A DNA stretch of 64,000 bases from Phycisphaeraceae bacterium (GCA_019636495.1 JAHBXL010000002.1:124001-188000); one strand, 5' to 3'. Positions 23,677-32,971 are shown, counted from the stretch's first letter. Notes: generated by a model not told the origin, from the letters alone. Numbers and translations are program-made.

Positions 23677-25419
23677 ATGGCGCGACCCAAGGACGCGAAG
23701 CGTTTGCCTGTGCGCGGCTGGTGGCGATTGATCGTCGCCGGGCTGGTGTTCGCGCTGTTCATGTCCATCTCGCTGCCGCCCGCGGGCCTGTGGCTGGCCG
23801 CGTTCATCGCCCCTCTGCCGATGATCTGGGCCGGGTGCCGGTCGGCCGACAGCCCGCTCGTCGCGGCGTTGCTCTTTGCGTTCGGCTCGCTGCCCCTGTG
23901 GTTCTTCCAGCAGCAGTGGCTCGTGGATGTCACCGCTGTCGGCTACCCGCTGCTTGCCCTGTACCTCTCCGTGTGCACCGGCGCTGCCGTGTACCTCATC
24001 GGGCGCATCCGCCGGCGTGCCACCGGCGGCGCGCCCATCCCCATGTTCCTCCTGGCGCCGGTGGCCATCGTCGCGGTCGAGGTGCTGCGCGGCGAACTGT
24101 TGCTCACCGGATACGCGTGGTTTCTCGCCGCGCACCCGTTGATCGACTCGCCGGCGCTCGCCGCGCCGGCCGCCCTCCTCGGAACCTACTTCGTCAGTTT
24201 TCTGCTGCTGGCGCTCGCCGGGGCGACGGCGGACGCCGCCGGTTGGTCGGGAGTGCCGCGGAGTTGGGGCGGCGCGGCCGCGGCGGCCATCGCCGTCATC
24301 TGGTGCGCGGCGTCGATCCTCGGATGGCGCGGCTCGCCCGACACCAGCGGCACCGGCCCGGGCAGCGCAGTCCGGATCGCCGTCGTGCAGACCAACATCC
24401 CGCAGAGCAACAAGTTGGGCTGGACGATCGACGAGCGGCTCGCCGCGCTGCGCCGTTTCGAGGAACTGACGCGGCAGGCCGCCGCCGCGCGGCCCACGCC
24501 GGACTTCATCGTGTGGCCGGAGACCATGTTCCCCGGGCTGACGCTGAGCATGGACACGGTGGACCGGATCGACGCGGCGTTCAACGCGGCCAATCCCGGA
24601 CTGGCGGAGGAAGGCCGCCAGCACGCCCACGTTCATGTCGCCGCTCGCGTACTCCGGCTTCAGGGCGAGACCGGTGTGCCGATGATCGTGGGCGCGATCG
24701 CCATGCCCGGCGCGGAGTTCCGTGAGAGCAACGGTCACACAAGGCTCGAAGGCCCGCGCCACAACAGCGCGTTTCTGCTCGATGGCGGCCGCGTGCGAGA
24801 CTCGCGCTACGACAAGGTCGATCTGACCCCGTTCGGCGAGGTGATCCCGTACGTGTGGCGATGGCCTGGGCTGCAGGAGAAACTGCTCAACATCGGTGCC
24901 GCGGGCATGGCGTTCGATCTGGTCCCCGGGACCGAGCCGGTCCTGCTGCCCATGCCGACCCGAGCCGGCGGCGACACGCCCGCGGGAATCGTGCAAATCG
25001 CCACGCCCATCTGCTTCGAAGTGACTCGGCCGAGTCTTTGCCGCTGGCTGTGCTATTCCGCGGGGACGCGCCGGGCCGGCGTCATCGTGAACCTCAGCAA
25101 CGATGGCTGGTTCGGGCCGTTCCAGAGCGGCAAGGAGCAGCACCTGCTCGCCGCGCGGTGGCGGTGTGTCGAACTGGGCTTGTGCATGGCCCGGGCCGTG
25201 AACACCGGCGTGTCCGCCGCGATCGACCATAGAGGGCGCGTGCTCGACCGCATCGGCACCGATGACGGCGGCCGCAGCATCGACGGCGTTCTGGTCGCGA
25301 CCCTGCCCGTGCGTTCCGAGACACGGCCGACGCTGTACGGCCGCATCGGAGACGTGTTCGCGTTCCTTGTGCTTGCCGCGGGCGCGGGGTGGTGGTTGTG
25401 GCGAGTCGTACGCGGTTAG
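23677..25419 (+). CDS. lnt: apolipoprotein N-acyltransferase
   Basis: 580 residues, at the long end of the family. Lnt adds the third acyl chain to the N-terminal Cys of lipoproteins in the inner membrane. About seven helices fill residues 15-225, then a nitrilase-type domain holds the catalytic triad: Glu282 (VWPETMFPG), Lys380 (YDKVDLTPFGEVIPY) and Cys446 (PICFEVTRP). A last helix is at the C-terminus. The several lipoproteins in this window (apbE, HEAT, TPR and TlpA proteins) are plausible substrates. Start supported by the TAGACT element. Confidence 0.94.
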   Translation: MARPKDAKRLPVRGWWRLIVAGLVFALFMSISLPPAGLWLAAFIAPLPMIWAGCRSADSPLVAALLFAFGSLPLWFFQQQWLVDVTAVGYPLLALYLSVCTGAAVYLIGRIRRRATGGAPIPMFLLAPVAIVAVEVLRGELLLTGYAWFLAAHPLIDSPALAAPAALLGTYFVSFLLLALAGATADAAGWSGVPRSWGGAAAAAIAVIWCAASILGWRGSPDTSGTGPGSAVRIAVVQTNIPQSNKLGWTIDERLAALRRFEELTRQAAAARPTPDFIVWPETMFPGLTLSMDTVDRIDAAFNAANPGLAEEGRQHAHVHVAARVLRLQGETGVPMIVGAIAMPGAEFRESNGHTRLEGPRHNSAFLLDGGRVRDSRYDKVDLTPFGEVIPYVWRWPGLQEKLLNIGAAGMAFDLVPGTEPVLLPMPTRAGGDTPAGIVQIATPICFEVTRPSLCRWLCYSAGTRRAGVIVNLSNDGWFGPFQSGKEQHLLAARWRCVELGLCMARAVNTGVSAAIDHRGRVLDRIGTDDGGRSIDGVLVATLPVRSETRPTLYGRIGDVFAFLVLAAGAGWWLWRVVRG

Positions 25420-25449
25420 GCCGATCAAGACTGCAACAGGAGGGTGCAC

Positions 25450-26613
25450 ATGAGCAGGGACGGTGGCAAGAGGGTTTGGATGATCGCCGGCGCGGCAGGA
25501 CTCCTCGGCATCGCCGCGGGATGCGCGGGACCGTACCAGGCTCCGCTGGCGCGTAGGAGCGTCGAGAAGGACCGCGAGCCGACCGTCGAGCGCGATCCGA
25601 CCGATGCGCACCGCGAGCGTGTCGAGCGGCAGGAGCGAGACATCTCCCGCACCCCGCCCACGCAGCGCGACCCGGCGACCATCGTGCAGATGCGCGAGCG
25701 GGCACTCATGCTGCTCTCGGCCGCCGCGGGCGGGGCAACCCCCGAGGAACGCGTCAACGCGCTCGAGGCCCTCACGCTCGCCCCCGGCAGGCTCAACGCC
25801 GTGGTGGGCCAATCACTGACCGATCCCAACCCCGGCGTTCGCGGCGTTGCGGCCATGGCCGTCGGCCGCGCCCGCCTCCGAAGCGCTTCGGGCCTTGTGC
25901 AGCCCCTGCTCAGCGATCCCTCGCCGCTCGTGCGCAGCGCCGCGATCTATGCCCTTCTCCGGTGCGAGCAACCGGTCGATGCCACGCCGCTTGCTGAGAT
26001 GCTCATGGATTCCGACCCGCTGGTGCGGGCGCAGGCTGCATTCGTGCTCGGCGAACTCGGCGAGCCGTCCGCCCTGGGGCCCTTGCGCGATGCCGCGCGG
26101 CGGTCGCTCCCCCGCGCCAGCCCCGCCGCGGTCCGACTCATGGATTTGCAGATCGCCGAGGCACGAATCAAACTTGGCGACGACACCGCGCTTGTGGATA
26201 TCCGCACCGCGCTCTTTCCGGCCCGGCCGGAGGACCTCGAAGCCGTCGCGCTGGCCGCCCAGATCGCCGGACAGGTCGGCGACCGGTCTTCCATCGACCG
26301 GCTGGTCTTCCTCACCGCCGAGTGGGACAGGGACCGTCGGCCGATGCCCGCGGAGATTCGCCTTGCCGCGGCTGCTTCCCTTGCCAAACTCGGCCGCAGA
26401 CAGGGGTCGTTCATCGCGGATATCTACCGCAAGAACGAGCAGGACACGCTCCGAGCCCATGCCGCCATGGTGTATGGCGAAACCGGCTGGCCGGAGAACC
26501 TCGACGTGCTGAACGAGATGATGCAGGACCCTTCGGGACGTGTTCGGGTCGCTGCGGCGGCAGGGATCGTCAAAATCGCCGCCCAGACGGGGCTTGCCGC
26601 GGATGGACAATGA
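25450..26613 (+). CDS. HEAT-repeat lipoprotein
   Basis: 387 residues. A signal peptide with lipobox GIAAGC predicts membrane anchoring. A charged linker with ERDPTDAHRERVERQERD follows, then tandem helical HEAT/PBS repeats such as DPNPGVRGVAAMAVGRARL, DPSPLVRSAAIYALLR, DSDPLVRAQAAFVLGELGE and DPSGRVRVAAAAGIVKIA. Such proteins are protein-binding scaffolds. ATG 25450 is chosen because a perfect AGGAGG is 6 nt upstream. It starts 30 bp after lnt and may be cotranscribed. Confidence 0.88.
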   Translation: MSRDGGKRVWMIAGAAGLLGIAAGCAGPYQAPLARRSVEKDREPTVERDPTDAHRERVERQERDISRTPPTQRDPATIVQMRERALMLLSAAAGGATPEERVNALEALTLAPGRLNAVVGQSLTDPNPGVRGVAAMAVGRARLRSASGLVQPLLSDPSPLVRSAAIYALLRCEQPVDATPLAEMLMDSDPLVRAQAAFVLGELGEPSALGPLRDAARRSLPRASPAAVRLMDLQIAEARIKLGDDTALVDIRTALFPARPEDLEAVALAAQIAGQVGDRSSIDRLVFLTAEWDRDRRPMPAEIRLAAAASLAKLGRRQGSFIADIYRKNEQDTLRAHAAMVYGETGWPENLDVLNEMMQDPSGRVRVAAAAGIVKIAAQTGLAADGQ

Positions 26614-26634
26614 ACAGGGTTGAGGGGGGGTTTG

Positions 26635-26663
26635 TTGACAGTTCGGCCCGGGTCGGGTATCAA
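26635..26663 (+). promoter_or_regulatory. sigma-70-type promoter
   Basis: TTGACA (26635-26640), a 17-nt spacer and TATCAA (26658-26663) form the best -35/-10 pair in the window. It would drive the coiled-coil gene with a leader of about 165 nt, whose fold I could not assign. Confidence 0.6.
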
Positions 26664-26836
26664 ACACCCCCCGATCCGCCGCGACGGGGCCCTGAGCGTT
26701 CAAGGGCCTACGGTTTTCGGGACAGAGTCGAACCGTCCGGCGCGGGCGGCGGATAGACGGTCCACAACACGGCGCCCCCGCGCCGGACAAGCATGCCGCC
26801 CACGGACCGGGCGGAACGAACGATCAGGAGACACCT

Positions 26837-27697
26837 GTGCACGCTGTAACCAAGATTCTTGTGGTGTTCTGTGCGATCCTCTGCCTGCTGCTCGCCGCGC
26901 TGACCATGGCGTTCGCGGCCAACGCGGACTCGATCGTCCGCGGCCACAAGAGCATGGAAGCCGCGCTCCGCGCTGCGGAGACCGCCGCGAAGAACGACAT
27001 CGCCCAGTACGCCCAGGAGCGCGTCAACCACCGCAGCGAGATGGACAAACTGCAGAACCAACTCTCGCAGTTGAACTCGCAGGTCGCCTCGCTGCAGAGC
27101 GACCGAACCTCGCTCCGCGCCGCGGCGGAGCAGGCCGCGGCCGAGGCCGCGAGCATTCGCGGGCAGATCGGCCAGTTGACCGCCACGACGCAGACTCAGG
27201 CTGCGGTCATTACCAACTACCACGGCGAGGTCACCGGCCTCCGCCAGGAACTGCTCGCCGCAACCAAGCGTGAGATCGAACTGGTCGACCGCCTGAACGA
27301 CCTTGAGTCGGCCCGCGAAGTGCTGGAACAGAACTCCCGCGCACTCAAGGAGCAACTCGAAGAGGCCAAGTTGGCGATGCAGTCGGCCGGCCGCACAGGC
27401 GGCGATACCTCGGCATCCGACCCTCGTGAGGCCCCGGGCCCGCTCATCCGCGCTCGCGTGCTCGAAATCGTCAAGAGCCCTGCCGGCGAGGACTTGGTCA
27501 TCATCTCCGAGGGCGCCAACCGCGGTGTCCGCCCCAACACGCTCATGCACATCGTTCGCGGCAGCGACACGTTCATCGGCTCGATCGTCATCACGACCGT
27601 CGAGCCCGGACAGTCGGTTGGTCGGCTGAACCTCTACGGCCGCCAGAATGTCCAGGTGCAGCGCGACGACATGGTGCTCAGCCGCCTCACGTGGTAA
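26837..27697 (+). CDS. coiled-coil membrane protein of unknown function
   Basis: 286 residues starting at GTG with CAGGAG 6 nt upstream. One N-terminal membrane helix (ILVVFCAILCLLLAALTMAF) is followed by a long coiled coil from about residue 45 to 180 (repeated Leu/Gln heptads, as in KLQNQLSQLNSQVASLQ). A small beta-rich domain ends the protein (ISEGANRGVRPNTLMHIVRG, SIVITTVEPGQSVGRL), resembling the MreC or FlgA-like beta domain only loosely. An envelope structural role is possible but not shown. A 7-bp inverted repeat follows the stop. Confidence 0.75.
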   Translation: MHAVTKILVVFCAILCLLLAALTMAFAANADSIVRGHKSMEAALRAAETAAKNDIAQYAQERVNHRSEMDKLQNQLSQLNSQVASLQSDRTSLRAAAEQAAAEAASIRGQIGQLTATTQTQAAVITNYHGEVTGLRQELLAATKREIELVDRLNDLESAREVLEQNSRALKEQLEEAKLAMQSAGRTGGDTSASDPREAPGPLIRARVLEIVKSPAGEDLVIISEGANRGVRPNTLMHIVRGSDTFIGSIVITTVEPGQSVGRLNLYGRQNVQVQRDDMVLSRLTW

Positions 27698-27722
27698 CCC
27701 CCCACCGCCACCCACCGAGTGC

Positions 27723-27742
27723 CACTGACTCTCAGGTCAGTG
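27723..27742. repeat. perfect 7-bp inverted repeat between two membrane-protein genes
   Basis: CACTGAC and GTCAGTG flank TCTCAG. There is no T-run, so it is not a standard terminator. It may attenuate or stabilise the transcript joining the two genes. Confidence 0.4.
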
Positions 27743-27788
27743 CAAACACGATGACCCCCCGGCCGCTCGCCGGATGCGAGACCAGACC

Positions 27789-27983
27789 ATGAGCCAGTTC
27801 GGAATGCAGATGCCCGGCGGCGCATCCTCGCGCAGCGCATCGATGAACATCTACACAGGGCTGCTGTTCGTGGCCGTTGTCGCGCTTATCGCCGCGTGCG
27901 CGTGGATGTTCGTGCAGGGCGCGAAGATCGCGCCCGATGGTCAGCCCTTCAAGATGCACGGCGACAAGGTGCAACTGCGCTGA
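27789..27983 (+). CDS. small single-helix membrane protein
   Basis: 64 residues: a Ser/Gln/Gly-rich N-terminus (MSQFGMQMPGG), one membrane helix (IYTGLLFVAVVALIAACAWMFV) and a basic tail ending KMHGDKVQLR. It follows the coiled-coil protein by 91 bp and is likely cotranscribed with it. No ribosome binding site is clear and the in-frame ATG at 27774 is an alternative start. Function unknown. Confidence 0.6.
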   Translation: MSQFGMQMPGGASSRSASMNIYTGLLFVAVVALIAACAWMFVQGAKIAPDGQPFKMHGDKVQLR

Positions 27984-28139
27984 GCACGGTGCGCGGGCGA
28001 CTGTGCCGCAGGCCTCTCCGATGCACAGTGCTTCGGGCAGGCCTTGTGTTCTTGGACCATCGCGGCATGCATCGAAGAGGTACAGCCGCCGCGGCGGGGC
28101 CTCGCGTACAGAACCATGGCCGAACCGCGGCCAAATCCC

Positions 28140-28167
28140 TTGACACTCTGGGAAGCGAGACTACATT
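28140..28167 (+). promoter_or_regulatory. tRNA-Asp promoter
   Basis: TTGACA (28140-28145), 16 nt, TACATT (28162-28167). The tRNA begins 45 nt further on, leaving a short 5' leader for RNase P to remove. Confidence 0.6.
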
Positions 28168-28212
28168 TCCCGGCTCGCAACGCCGCGCCCGCGGCGAAGC
28201 GAACGACAACTT

Positions 28213-28286
<74 letters not shown>

Positions 28287-28292
28287 CTTCTC

Positions 28293-28318
28293 AAGGGCCG
28301 GTTCTACCGGCCCTTTTT
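28293..28318 (+). terminator. rho-independent terminator of tRNA-Asp
   Basis: GGGCCGG-TTCTA-CCGGCCC followed by TTTTT: a perfect 7-bp GC stem with AA/TT extension and a U-tract. Confidence 0.9.
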
Positions 28319-28372
28319 CGTTGGCAGGCTGCGGTGCAACCGCCGATGGTCCGGCCGTGCGGAGGCCCGGCC

Positions 28373-28906
28373 TCAGCCCGCCGCGGGCTGCGCCTGCATC
28401 GCGCGTTCGAGCACGGGGATGATCGCCTCGTACTCGGCGCGGGGGTTGAAGTGCGTGAGCGCCGCCTCGCGGCGGGATTCCATATAGCCCTGGATGAACT
28501 CGTCAGCCATCTCCGGATGCTCGATGCGCAGTTCATCGAGGTGCTGCTTCTCGAAATCATGCAGGATGATGTTGCCGAACTCGTCCAACGACGGCGAACG
28601 TGTCGGCAGTTCGTCGGGTGTCCAGGGGCCCATCTCGGCAAGGCGGAAACGGGCCCAGTCCAGGGCGGTCCGGCCGGTGACATCGCGCACGTGCACATCG
28701 ACGCCCGCCGCGAGCAGTTGCTGCACGATCGCAAGGCTCGGCATGTTGCCGCCGCAGTTCATGATGAGTGCGGTGCGGTTGCGGACCGTCGAAATCCGCG
28801 TGGCATCCGCGCCCATGCGGATGGAGTCGCCGACGTACTCGGCCCCGCCGTACTTCGCGGCATTGAACAGTCGCTTGGTCTGAAGGCTGCGCAACCAGGG
28901 TCTCAT
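28373..28906 (-). CDS. ankyrin-repeat protein
   Basis: 177 residues. Two or three ankyrin-like units are visible: LFNAAKYGGAEYVGDSIRMGADAT, then RTALIMNCGGNMPSLAIVQQLLAAGVDVHVRDVTGRTALDWAR. The C-terminal part is helical and acidic. Such repeats mediate protein binding; the partner is unknown. The ATG at 28904-28906 overlaps the stop of the upstream SDR gene by 4 bp, which suggests coupled translation and a possible physical partnership. No signal peptide, so cytoplasmic. Confidence 0.82.
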   Translation of the reverse strand: MRPWLRSLQTKRLFNAAKYGGAEYVGDSIRMGADATRISTVRNRTALIMNCGGNMPSLAIVQQLLAAGVDVHVRDVTGRTALDWARFRLAEMGPWTPDELPTRSPSLDEFGNIILHDFEKQHLDELRIEHPEMADEFIQGYMESRREAALTHFNPRAEYEAIIPVLERAMQAQPAAG

Positions 28907-29700
28907 GGGTAATCCTGCCGCGTGGGACGCAGGGCGATGTTGTTGAGGTGCACGTGCGCGGGCTGGGCGATGGCAAAGGCGATGGTGCGGGCGACGTCGT
29001 CGGGCATGAGAACCGGGCCGATGCGGTCCATGAACGCGCCGAATGTCCCATGATCGTATCCGGCGACCGACTGGAACTCGCTGGCCACGATGGCGGGCTC
29101 GATGGTGGTGACCCGGATGCCGCGCGGCCCGATCTCGCGGCGGAGAGCCTCGGCCAGCGCGTGCACGGCGAACTTGGTCGAGCCGTACATCGAGGAGAAA
29201 GGCGATATGTTCCGACCGACGCTGGAGCCGATGACGACAACATCGCGCGGACGCGAGAGCCACGGGCCGGCCTTGCCCGCTTCGCCCTCGGGATTGGGGT
29301 CGAGGGATCTGACCAGACGATCCGCCGCGGAGCGCATGAGGCGGGCCGCGCCGAGGTAGTTGGTGCGGAACATCTCGTCCCATTGGGTCTGGTCGCTGGT
29401 GGTGAGCGAGCCGGCCAGGCCGCGCCCGGCGTTGACGATGACGGCATCGGCCGCGCGGCCGAATGCACGCTGTGCCGAATCGAAGAGCGCGTCGATCGTG
29501 CGCTGCTCGGCGGCATCGCCGGGGACGCAGACAGCGCGGCCGGGACCGAGTTGCTCGGCGAGCGCATCGAGTCGCTCAGCGCGGCGCGCGTTGATGACGA
29601 CGGAGCCGCCGCGGAGGACGATGGCGCGGGCGAGGGCTTCGCCGATTCCGGAACTGGCGCCGGAGATGATGGCGATGCGGCCGGAGAGTTCGTTGCTCAT
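28903..29700 (-). CDS. short-chain dehydrogenase/reductase (SDR)
   Basis: 265 residues. The cofactor motif GASSGIGEA at residues 14-22, the NAG motif in VIVNAGRG, the catalytic Ser in VIGSSVGRN and Tyr-x-x-x-Lys in YGSTKFAVH are all intact. The early basic residue NARRAERL suggests NADP preference. The substrate cannot be deduced. It heads a two-gene unit with the ankyrin protein and is separated from the upstream lipoprotein gene by 49 bp. Confidence 0.9.
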   Translation of the reverse strand: MSNELSGRIAIISGASSGIGEALARAIVLRGGSVVINARRAERLDALAEQLGPGRAVCVPGDAAEQRTIDALFDSAQRAFGRAADAVIVNAGRGLAGSLTTSDQTQWDEMFRTNYLGAARLMRSAADRLVRSLDPNPEGEAGKAGPWLSRPRDVVVIGSSVGRNISPFSSMYGSTKFAVHALAEALRREIGPRGIRVTTIEPAIVASEFQSVAGYDHGTFGAFMDRIGPVLMPDDVARTIAFAIAQPAHVHLNNIALRPTRQDYP

Positions 29701-29749
29701 GGCGGATTGTTGCCGGCGCGGGGCCGGGCGTCGCGGCCGGGTCGCACGA

Positions 29750-30415
29750 TCATCTGGCCGGGGCGCGGCCTAACCAGCCGACGAACTCCGATTCGTCGAG
29801 GTTCTCAACTCGCAGCGTGGAGGCATTGACGCGGAAATAGCGGCGCGGCAGGAGGTTCGTGGGGTGCTCGGAGACGCCATAGACCCATCGGTCCTCCGGC
29901 ACGGCCTCGAGTCGCACGTGCCACACGCCGCGTTCGACCTTGGCGTCCACGGCATCGCTGCCCGGGCGCGTGTAGATCTTCACGCGGTTGCCCTCGACGG
30001 TCTGGCCGCTTACCAGCGTCGAGACCCCCGCGGTGACGAAACTGGAGCGGTACGTCGCGGCGAGGCCGGCGAAGTTGAGGTCGAGCCGGTTCGATGTTGC
30101 GGCGCGGCGGCGGAGCGACTCGATGTCGGCGTGGATCGACTCGACGGTCGCGAGGTCGGGCGCGAGAATCTGCACGCGGTAGGTGCGCACGAAGCCGTCG
30201 GAGATGGAGCGCTCCCGCACCACCTCGCCCGTCACCGGCCGCTTGAGCCGCACCTGCAGGACGCTCTGGATGTCCTGCCACTCGTTGATGCCCCCCTTCA
30301 CCTCGCGCACGTTCTCGAAACGGAACTCGACGGGAACGTTGCGCATGGTCGGCGGGGGCGTGGATGCGCATGCGGCGAGAACGGCGAGGAAGATGGCCGC
30401 GAGGAGCGGTCGCAT
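29750..30415 (-). CDS. lipoprotein of unknown function
   Basis: 221 residues. The signal peptide ends in lipobox LAAC. The mature part has a mixed alpha/beta look: VPVEFRFENVREVKGG, a helix ATVESIHADIESLRRRAATSNRL, then a beta-rich end with RRYFRVNASTLRVENLDE. I do not recognise a family. The ATG at 30413-30415 is the one that gives a proper lipoprotein signal; longer frames do not. Confidence 0.7.
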   Translation of the reverse strand: MRPLLAAIFLAVLAACASTPPPTMRNVPVEFRFENVREVKGGINEWQDIQSVLQVRLKRPVTGEVVRERSISDGFVRTYRVQILAPDLATVESIHADIESLRRRAATSNRLDLNFAGLAATYRSSFVTAGVSTLVSGQTVEGNRVKIYTRPGSDAVDAKVERGVWHVRLEAVPEDRWVYGVSEHPTNLLPRRYFRVNASTLRVENLDESEFVGWLGRAPAR

Positions 30416-30511
30416 GGTGCCAGACGAAAGCACGCCCGCGGACCCGAGGCAAGTGCGCGCGGAGATCGGCCCGCCCCCAACCGCGCTCCCCAGCCCCCGA
30501 CCAGGCCGCAC

Positions 30512-31096
30512 TCACCGCCGCCTGCGCTGGGTCGCGAAGACTCCCGCCGCGGCGGCAAGGAGCACAGTTCCGGCGCCCGGACCGGGCACGACGACAACGC
30601 TGACATCGTCGAGGTGGAACTCGCCGGGGAAGTCGTTCTGCCCGATTTCGAGGTAAGAGCCCGTTATGATCGCGCGCAGGGGAACCGTGAACGGCCACCA
30701 GTTGGTGTTGTCGGGCAGGATGCCGGGGTAGCCGAAGTTGATGACCTGACCCTCCCACCGAACAAAGAGCGCCGCTGGCGCATTGGTCGGCCGCCTGAGC
30801 CAGAAGGTCAGTTCGTAGTCTGTTCCCGCCGTGGTCGGCAGCACTTGACCAATGTACTCTATGTTCGTCGATGAGAGGCGCGCGTAACGCTCGCCAGTAT
30901 GCCCACCACCACCGGAAACCCAGCAAAACGATGGATTTGGGTTGGGCGGAAAGACGATTGGCGGCGCAAACCAAGGGAAGAAACTCCCAGTCTCAAACCC
31001 GCCGTTTGTGACTAGTTCCGCCTTGGAGGCGGAGGATGCAAGGCCGATAACGGCAAGCCCGGCAATGACACAAGTCTGTCGGCTATGAATGGACAC
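30512..31096 (-). CDS. secreted protein with C-terminal PEP-CTERM-like sorting signal
   Basis: 194 residues from a GTG preceded by GAGG. A signal peptide is followed by a carbohydrate-binding-like jelly-roll (LVTNGGFETGSFFPWF ... WLRRPTNAPAALFVRWEG ... FHLDDVSVVVV), typical of exported proteins with a GxFExG start. It ends in VPGPGAGTVLLAAAAGVFATQRRRR: a Pro-Gly-Pro motif, a hydrophobic helix and an Arg cluster. This is the PEP-CTERM architecture, processed by an exosortase. The same type of tail occurs at 41465. Confidence 0.82.
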   Translation of the reverse strand: MSIHSRQTCVIAGLAVIGLASSASKAELVTNGGFETGSFFPWFAPPIVFPPNPNPSFCWVSGGGGHTGERYARLSSTNIEYIGQVLPTTAGTDYELTFWLRRPTNAPAALFVRWEGQVINFGYPGILPDNTNWWPFTVPLRAIITGSYLEIGQNDFPGEFHLDDVSVVVVPGPGAGTVLLAAAAGVFATQRRRR

Positions 31097-31132
31097 GGGG
31101 CACCTCGTTGGGCTGGGGAGAGAGCGTCGTGG

Positions 31133-31160
31133 AATATATCACACCGGGCCTGGGATGCAA
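31133..31160 (-). promoter_or_regulatory. promoter of the PEP-CTERM-like gene
   Basis: On the minus strand TTGCAT (31160 to 31155), 16 nt, TATATT (31138 to 31133). The start codon is about 37 nt downstream. Confidence 0.55.
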
Positions 31161-31271
31161 GACCAATCTTTGCTCATGCCCCGATTCGGGTGGCGCTTCC
31201 AAAGCCGCGTCTCTCAAAGACAGAGCGTGTGGCGGCTCGGATCCGCAGCGCGCCTGAGAGCGGACTGACCG

Positions 31272-31300
31272 CTGACTTGCATTCCGCCTTGACGCATAAT
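31272..31300 (+). promoter_or_regulatory. promoter of the frameshifted dockerin gene
   Basis: CTGACT (31272-31277), 17 nt, CATAAT (31295-31300). The GGAGG ribosome binding site and ATG of the next gene follow about 60 nt downstream. Confidence 0.45.
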
Positions 31301-31368
31301 ACACATGCCGACCTCGCCGCGAGTCGTTCGCGGCATACATGGTCCTCATGTGTTCGTGGAGGTCTTTG

Positions 31369-31879
31369 ATGAACCGGCTCAACTCCCAGATGGCGCTCGC
31401 CCTTGCATTTCCTCTCACGTGCTGCCTGTCAGGCACGGTAACGGCCCAAACTCCGGCGAGGGCCTGCTGTCTACCGGACCACTCCTGCATCGTGACCACC
31501 GCCTACGAATGCAGCCAGGCGGGCGGGATCACCCGTTCACTTGATGGCGACTGCAACGGGCACCCATGCACGACCATCACGCTCGGCAGCATCGGCATGA
31601 GCCAGACCGCAGCGCGGCGGCTGGTTCGCGAGGGCGTGGTGCACACCCTGCAGATCAGCGACCCGGAACCTCGATGGCAGGATCGATGACTGCGAGAACT
31701 GCCTGGCCGACTGGTGCGGCGACAGCGAGGTGGGTGTCACGGACATCTTCTGTTTCCTGAACGACTGGTTCGCCAACCAGAACCCCGCGTATTGCTTCGG
31801 CGGGACATGCGGCGTGCAGGCGATCTTCGCGTTTCTCACGGTCTGGTTCGCCCACGGCGTTGGCGCGTGCCAGACCTGA
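31369..31879 (+). pseudogene. secreted GC-type dockerin protein interrupted by a frameshift
   Basis: The gene begins at ATG 31369 with a GGAGG box 6 nt upstream, a signal peptide (ALAFPLTCCLSGTVTAQ) and a Cys-rich unit ACCLPDHSCIVTTAYECSQAGG like those at 60391. The frame stops at TGA 31687-31689. In the +1-shifted frame, coding continues to a stop at 31877-31879 with a complete dockerin-like tail (VGVTDIFCFLNDWFANQN ... FGGTCGVQAIFAFLTVWFA). The break lies roughly between 31640 and 31690. It is either a real frameshift mutation or a sequencing error; programmed shifting is not suggested by any slippery run. Confidence 0.7.
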
Positions 31880-31922
31880 TGCCGACCCTGCCTTCGGTAC
31901 AGGTTGCTGCATACGGTCGTGA

Positions 31923-32885
31923 GTGCGGAGAAAGACCGACAACCCCATCTCGAAATCTGCCGGGCAATCCCCGCTGTTTGGTTCGCACCTCTCGATCGCG
32001 GGCGGCATGACCAACGCGCTCGATGAGGCCGCACGCCTCGGCTTGGACAGCGTGCAGGTGTTCACCAAGAACCAGCAGCAGTGGAAGACCCGGCCCCTGG
32101 CCGACGACGAGGTCGGCGCGTGGCGGGCGCGGGTGGCGGAGTTGGGGTGGACGGGCGCGCAGACCGTGTCGCACGCTTCGTATCTCATCAACCTGGCCTC
32201 GCCGGATGATGTGCTGTGGGGCAAGTCGATCGACCTGATGACGGTGGAGATCGAGCGGTGCGAAGCGCTCGGGATCGCGTTCCTGGTGCACCATCCCGGC
32301 GCGTTCACGACCTCGACACGCGAAGCGGGCCTGGCGCGGATCATCGATGCCTACGCGGAACTGTTCCGGCGGACGCGCGGTTTCGCCACGGTGAGTTGCC
32401 TGGAGAACACCGTCGGCAGCGGCTCGAACCTCGGAGGGAAGTTCGAGGAACTCGGCACGCTCCGGGCGGGGATCATCGGTCGGACGGGCCAGCAGCAGCG
32501 CATCGGATTCTGTATTGACACCTGCCACGCCCACGCCTCGGGATACGACCTCTCGACCGCGGAGTCCGCCGCGGCGGCGATCGAGGAACTGGACGCGGCG
32601 TGCGGGCTGAGGAACATCCGCGTGCTGCACCTGAACGACTCGAAGGCCCCCTGCGGCAGCCGCCGCGACAGACACGAGCACATCGGGAAGGGGACGATCG
32701 GCCGAGCGGGCTTCGCGGCGGTAGTGAATCACGCCGGGCTCCGTGACCGGCCGATGATCATGGAGACACCCAAGGGCACCACGCCCGGGGGCACGCCATT
32801 GGACACGCTGAACCTCCGGAAACTCCGGCAACTGGCGGGTTTGCGTTCGGGCGAGCGAACCCGTGGCGGCGTGCGGGCGTCCTGA
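31923..32885 (+). CDS. nfo: deoxyribonuclease IV (endonuclease IV)
   Basis: 320 residues from a GTG. The enzyme cuts at abasic sites in base-excision repair using three zinc ions. All metal ligands are visible: SHASYLINLAS, HHPGAF, LENTVGSGSNLGG, FCIDTCHAHASG, LHLNDSK, DRHEHIGKG and METPKG. TACGGT ends 5 nt before the GTG, close to the leaderless pattern seen elsewhere. The C-terminal 25 residues are an extra basic tail. It starts 43 bp after the frameshifted dockerin gene. Confidence 0.93.
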   Translation: MRRKTDNPISKSAGQSPLFGSHLSIAGGMTNALDEAARLGLDSVQVFTKNQQQWKTRPLADDEVGAWRARVAELGWTGAQTVSHASYLINLASPDDVLWGKSIDLMTVEIERCEALGIAFLVHHPGAFTTSTREAGLARIIDAYAELFRRTRGFATVSCLENTVGSGSNLGGKFEELGTLRAGIIGRTGQQQRIGFCIDTCHAHASGYDLSTAESAAAAIEELDAACGLRNIRVLHLNDSKAPCGSRRDRHEHIGKGTIGRAGFAAVVNHAGLRDRPMIMETPKGTTPGGTPLDTLNLRKLRQLAGLRSGERTRGGVRAS

Positions 32886-32971
32886 GGTTGGTGTATGCTC
32901 CCCCCCACCCCTTGGCCTCCCCACTCCGCCGGGGGCAGACGGATGGGGCACCGGGCACGTGATCGAGGACC

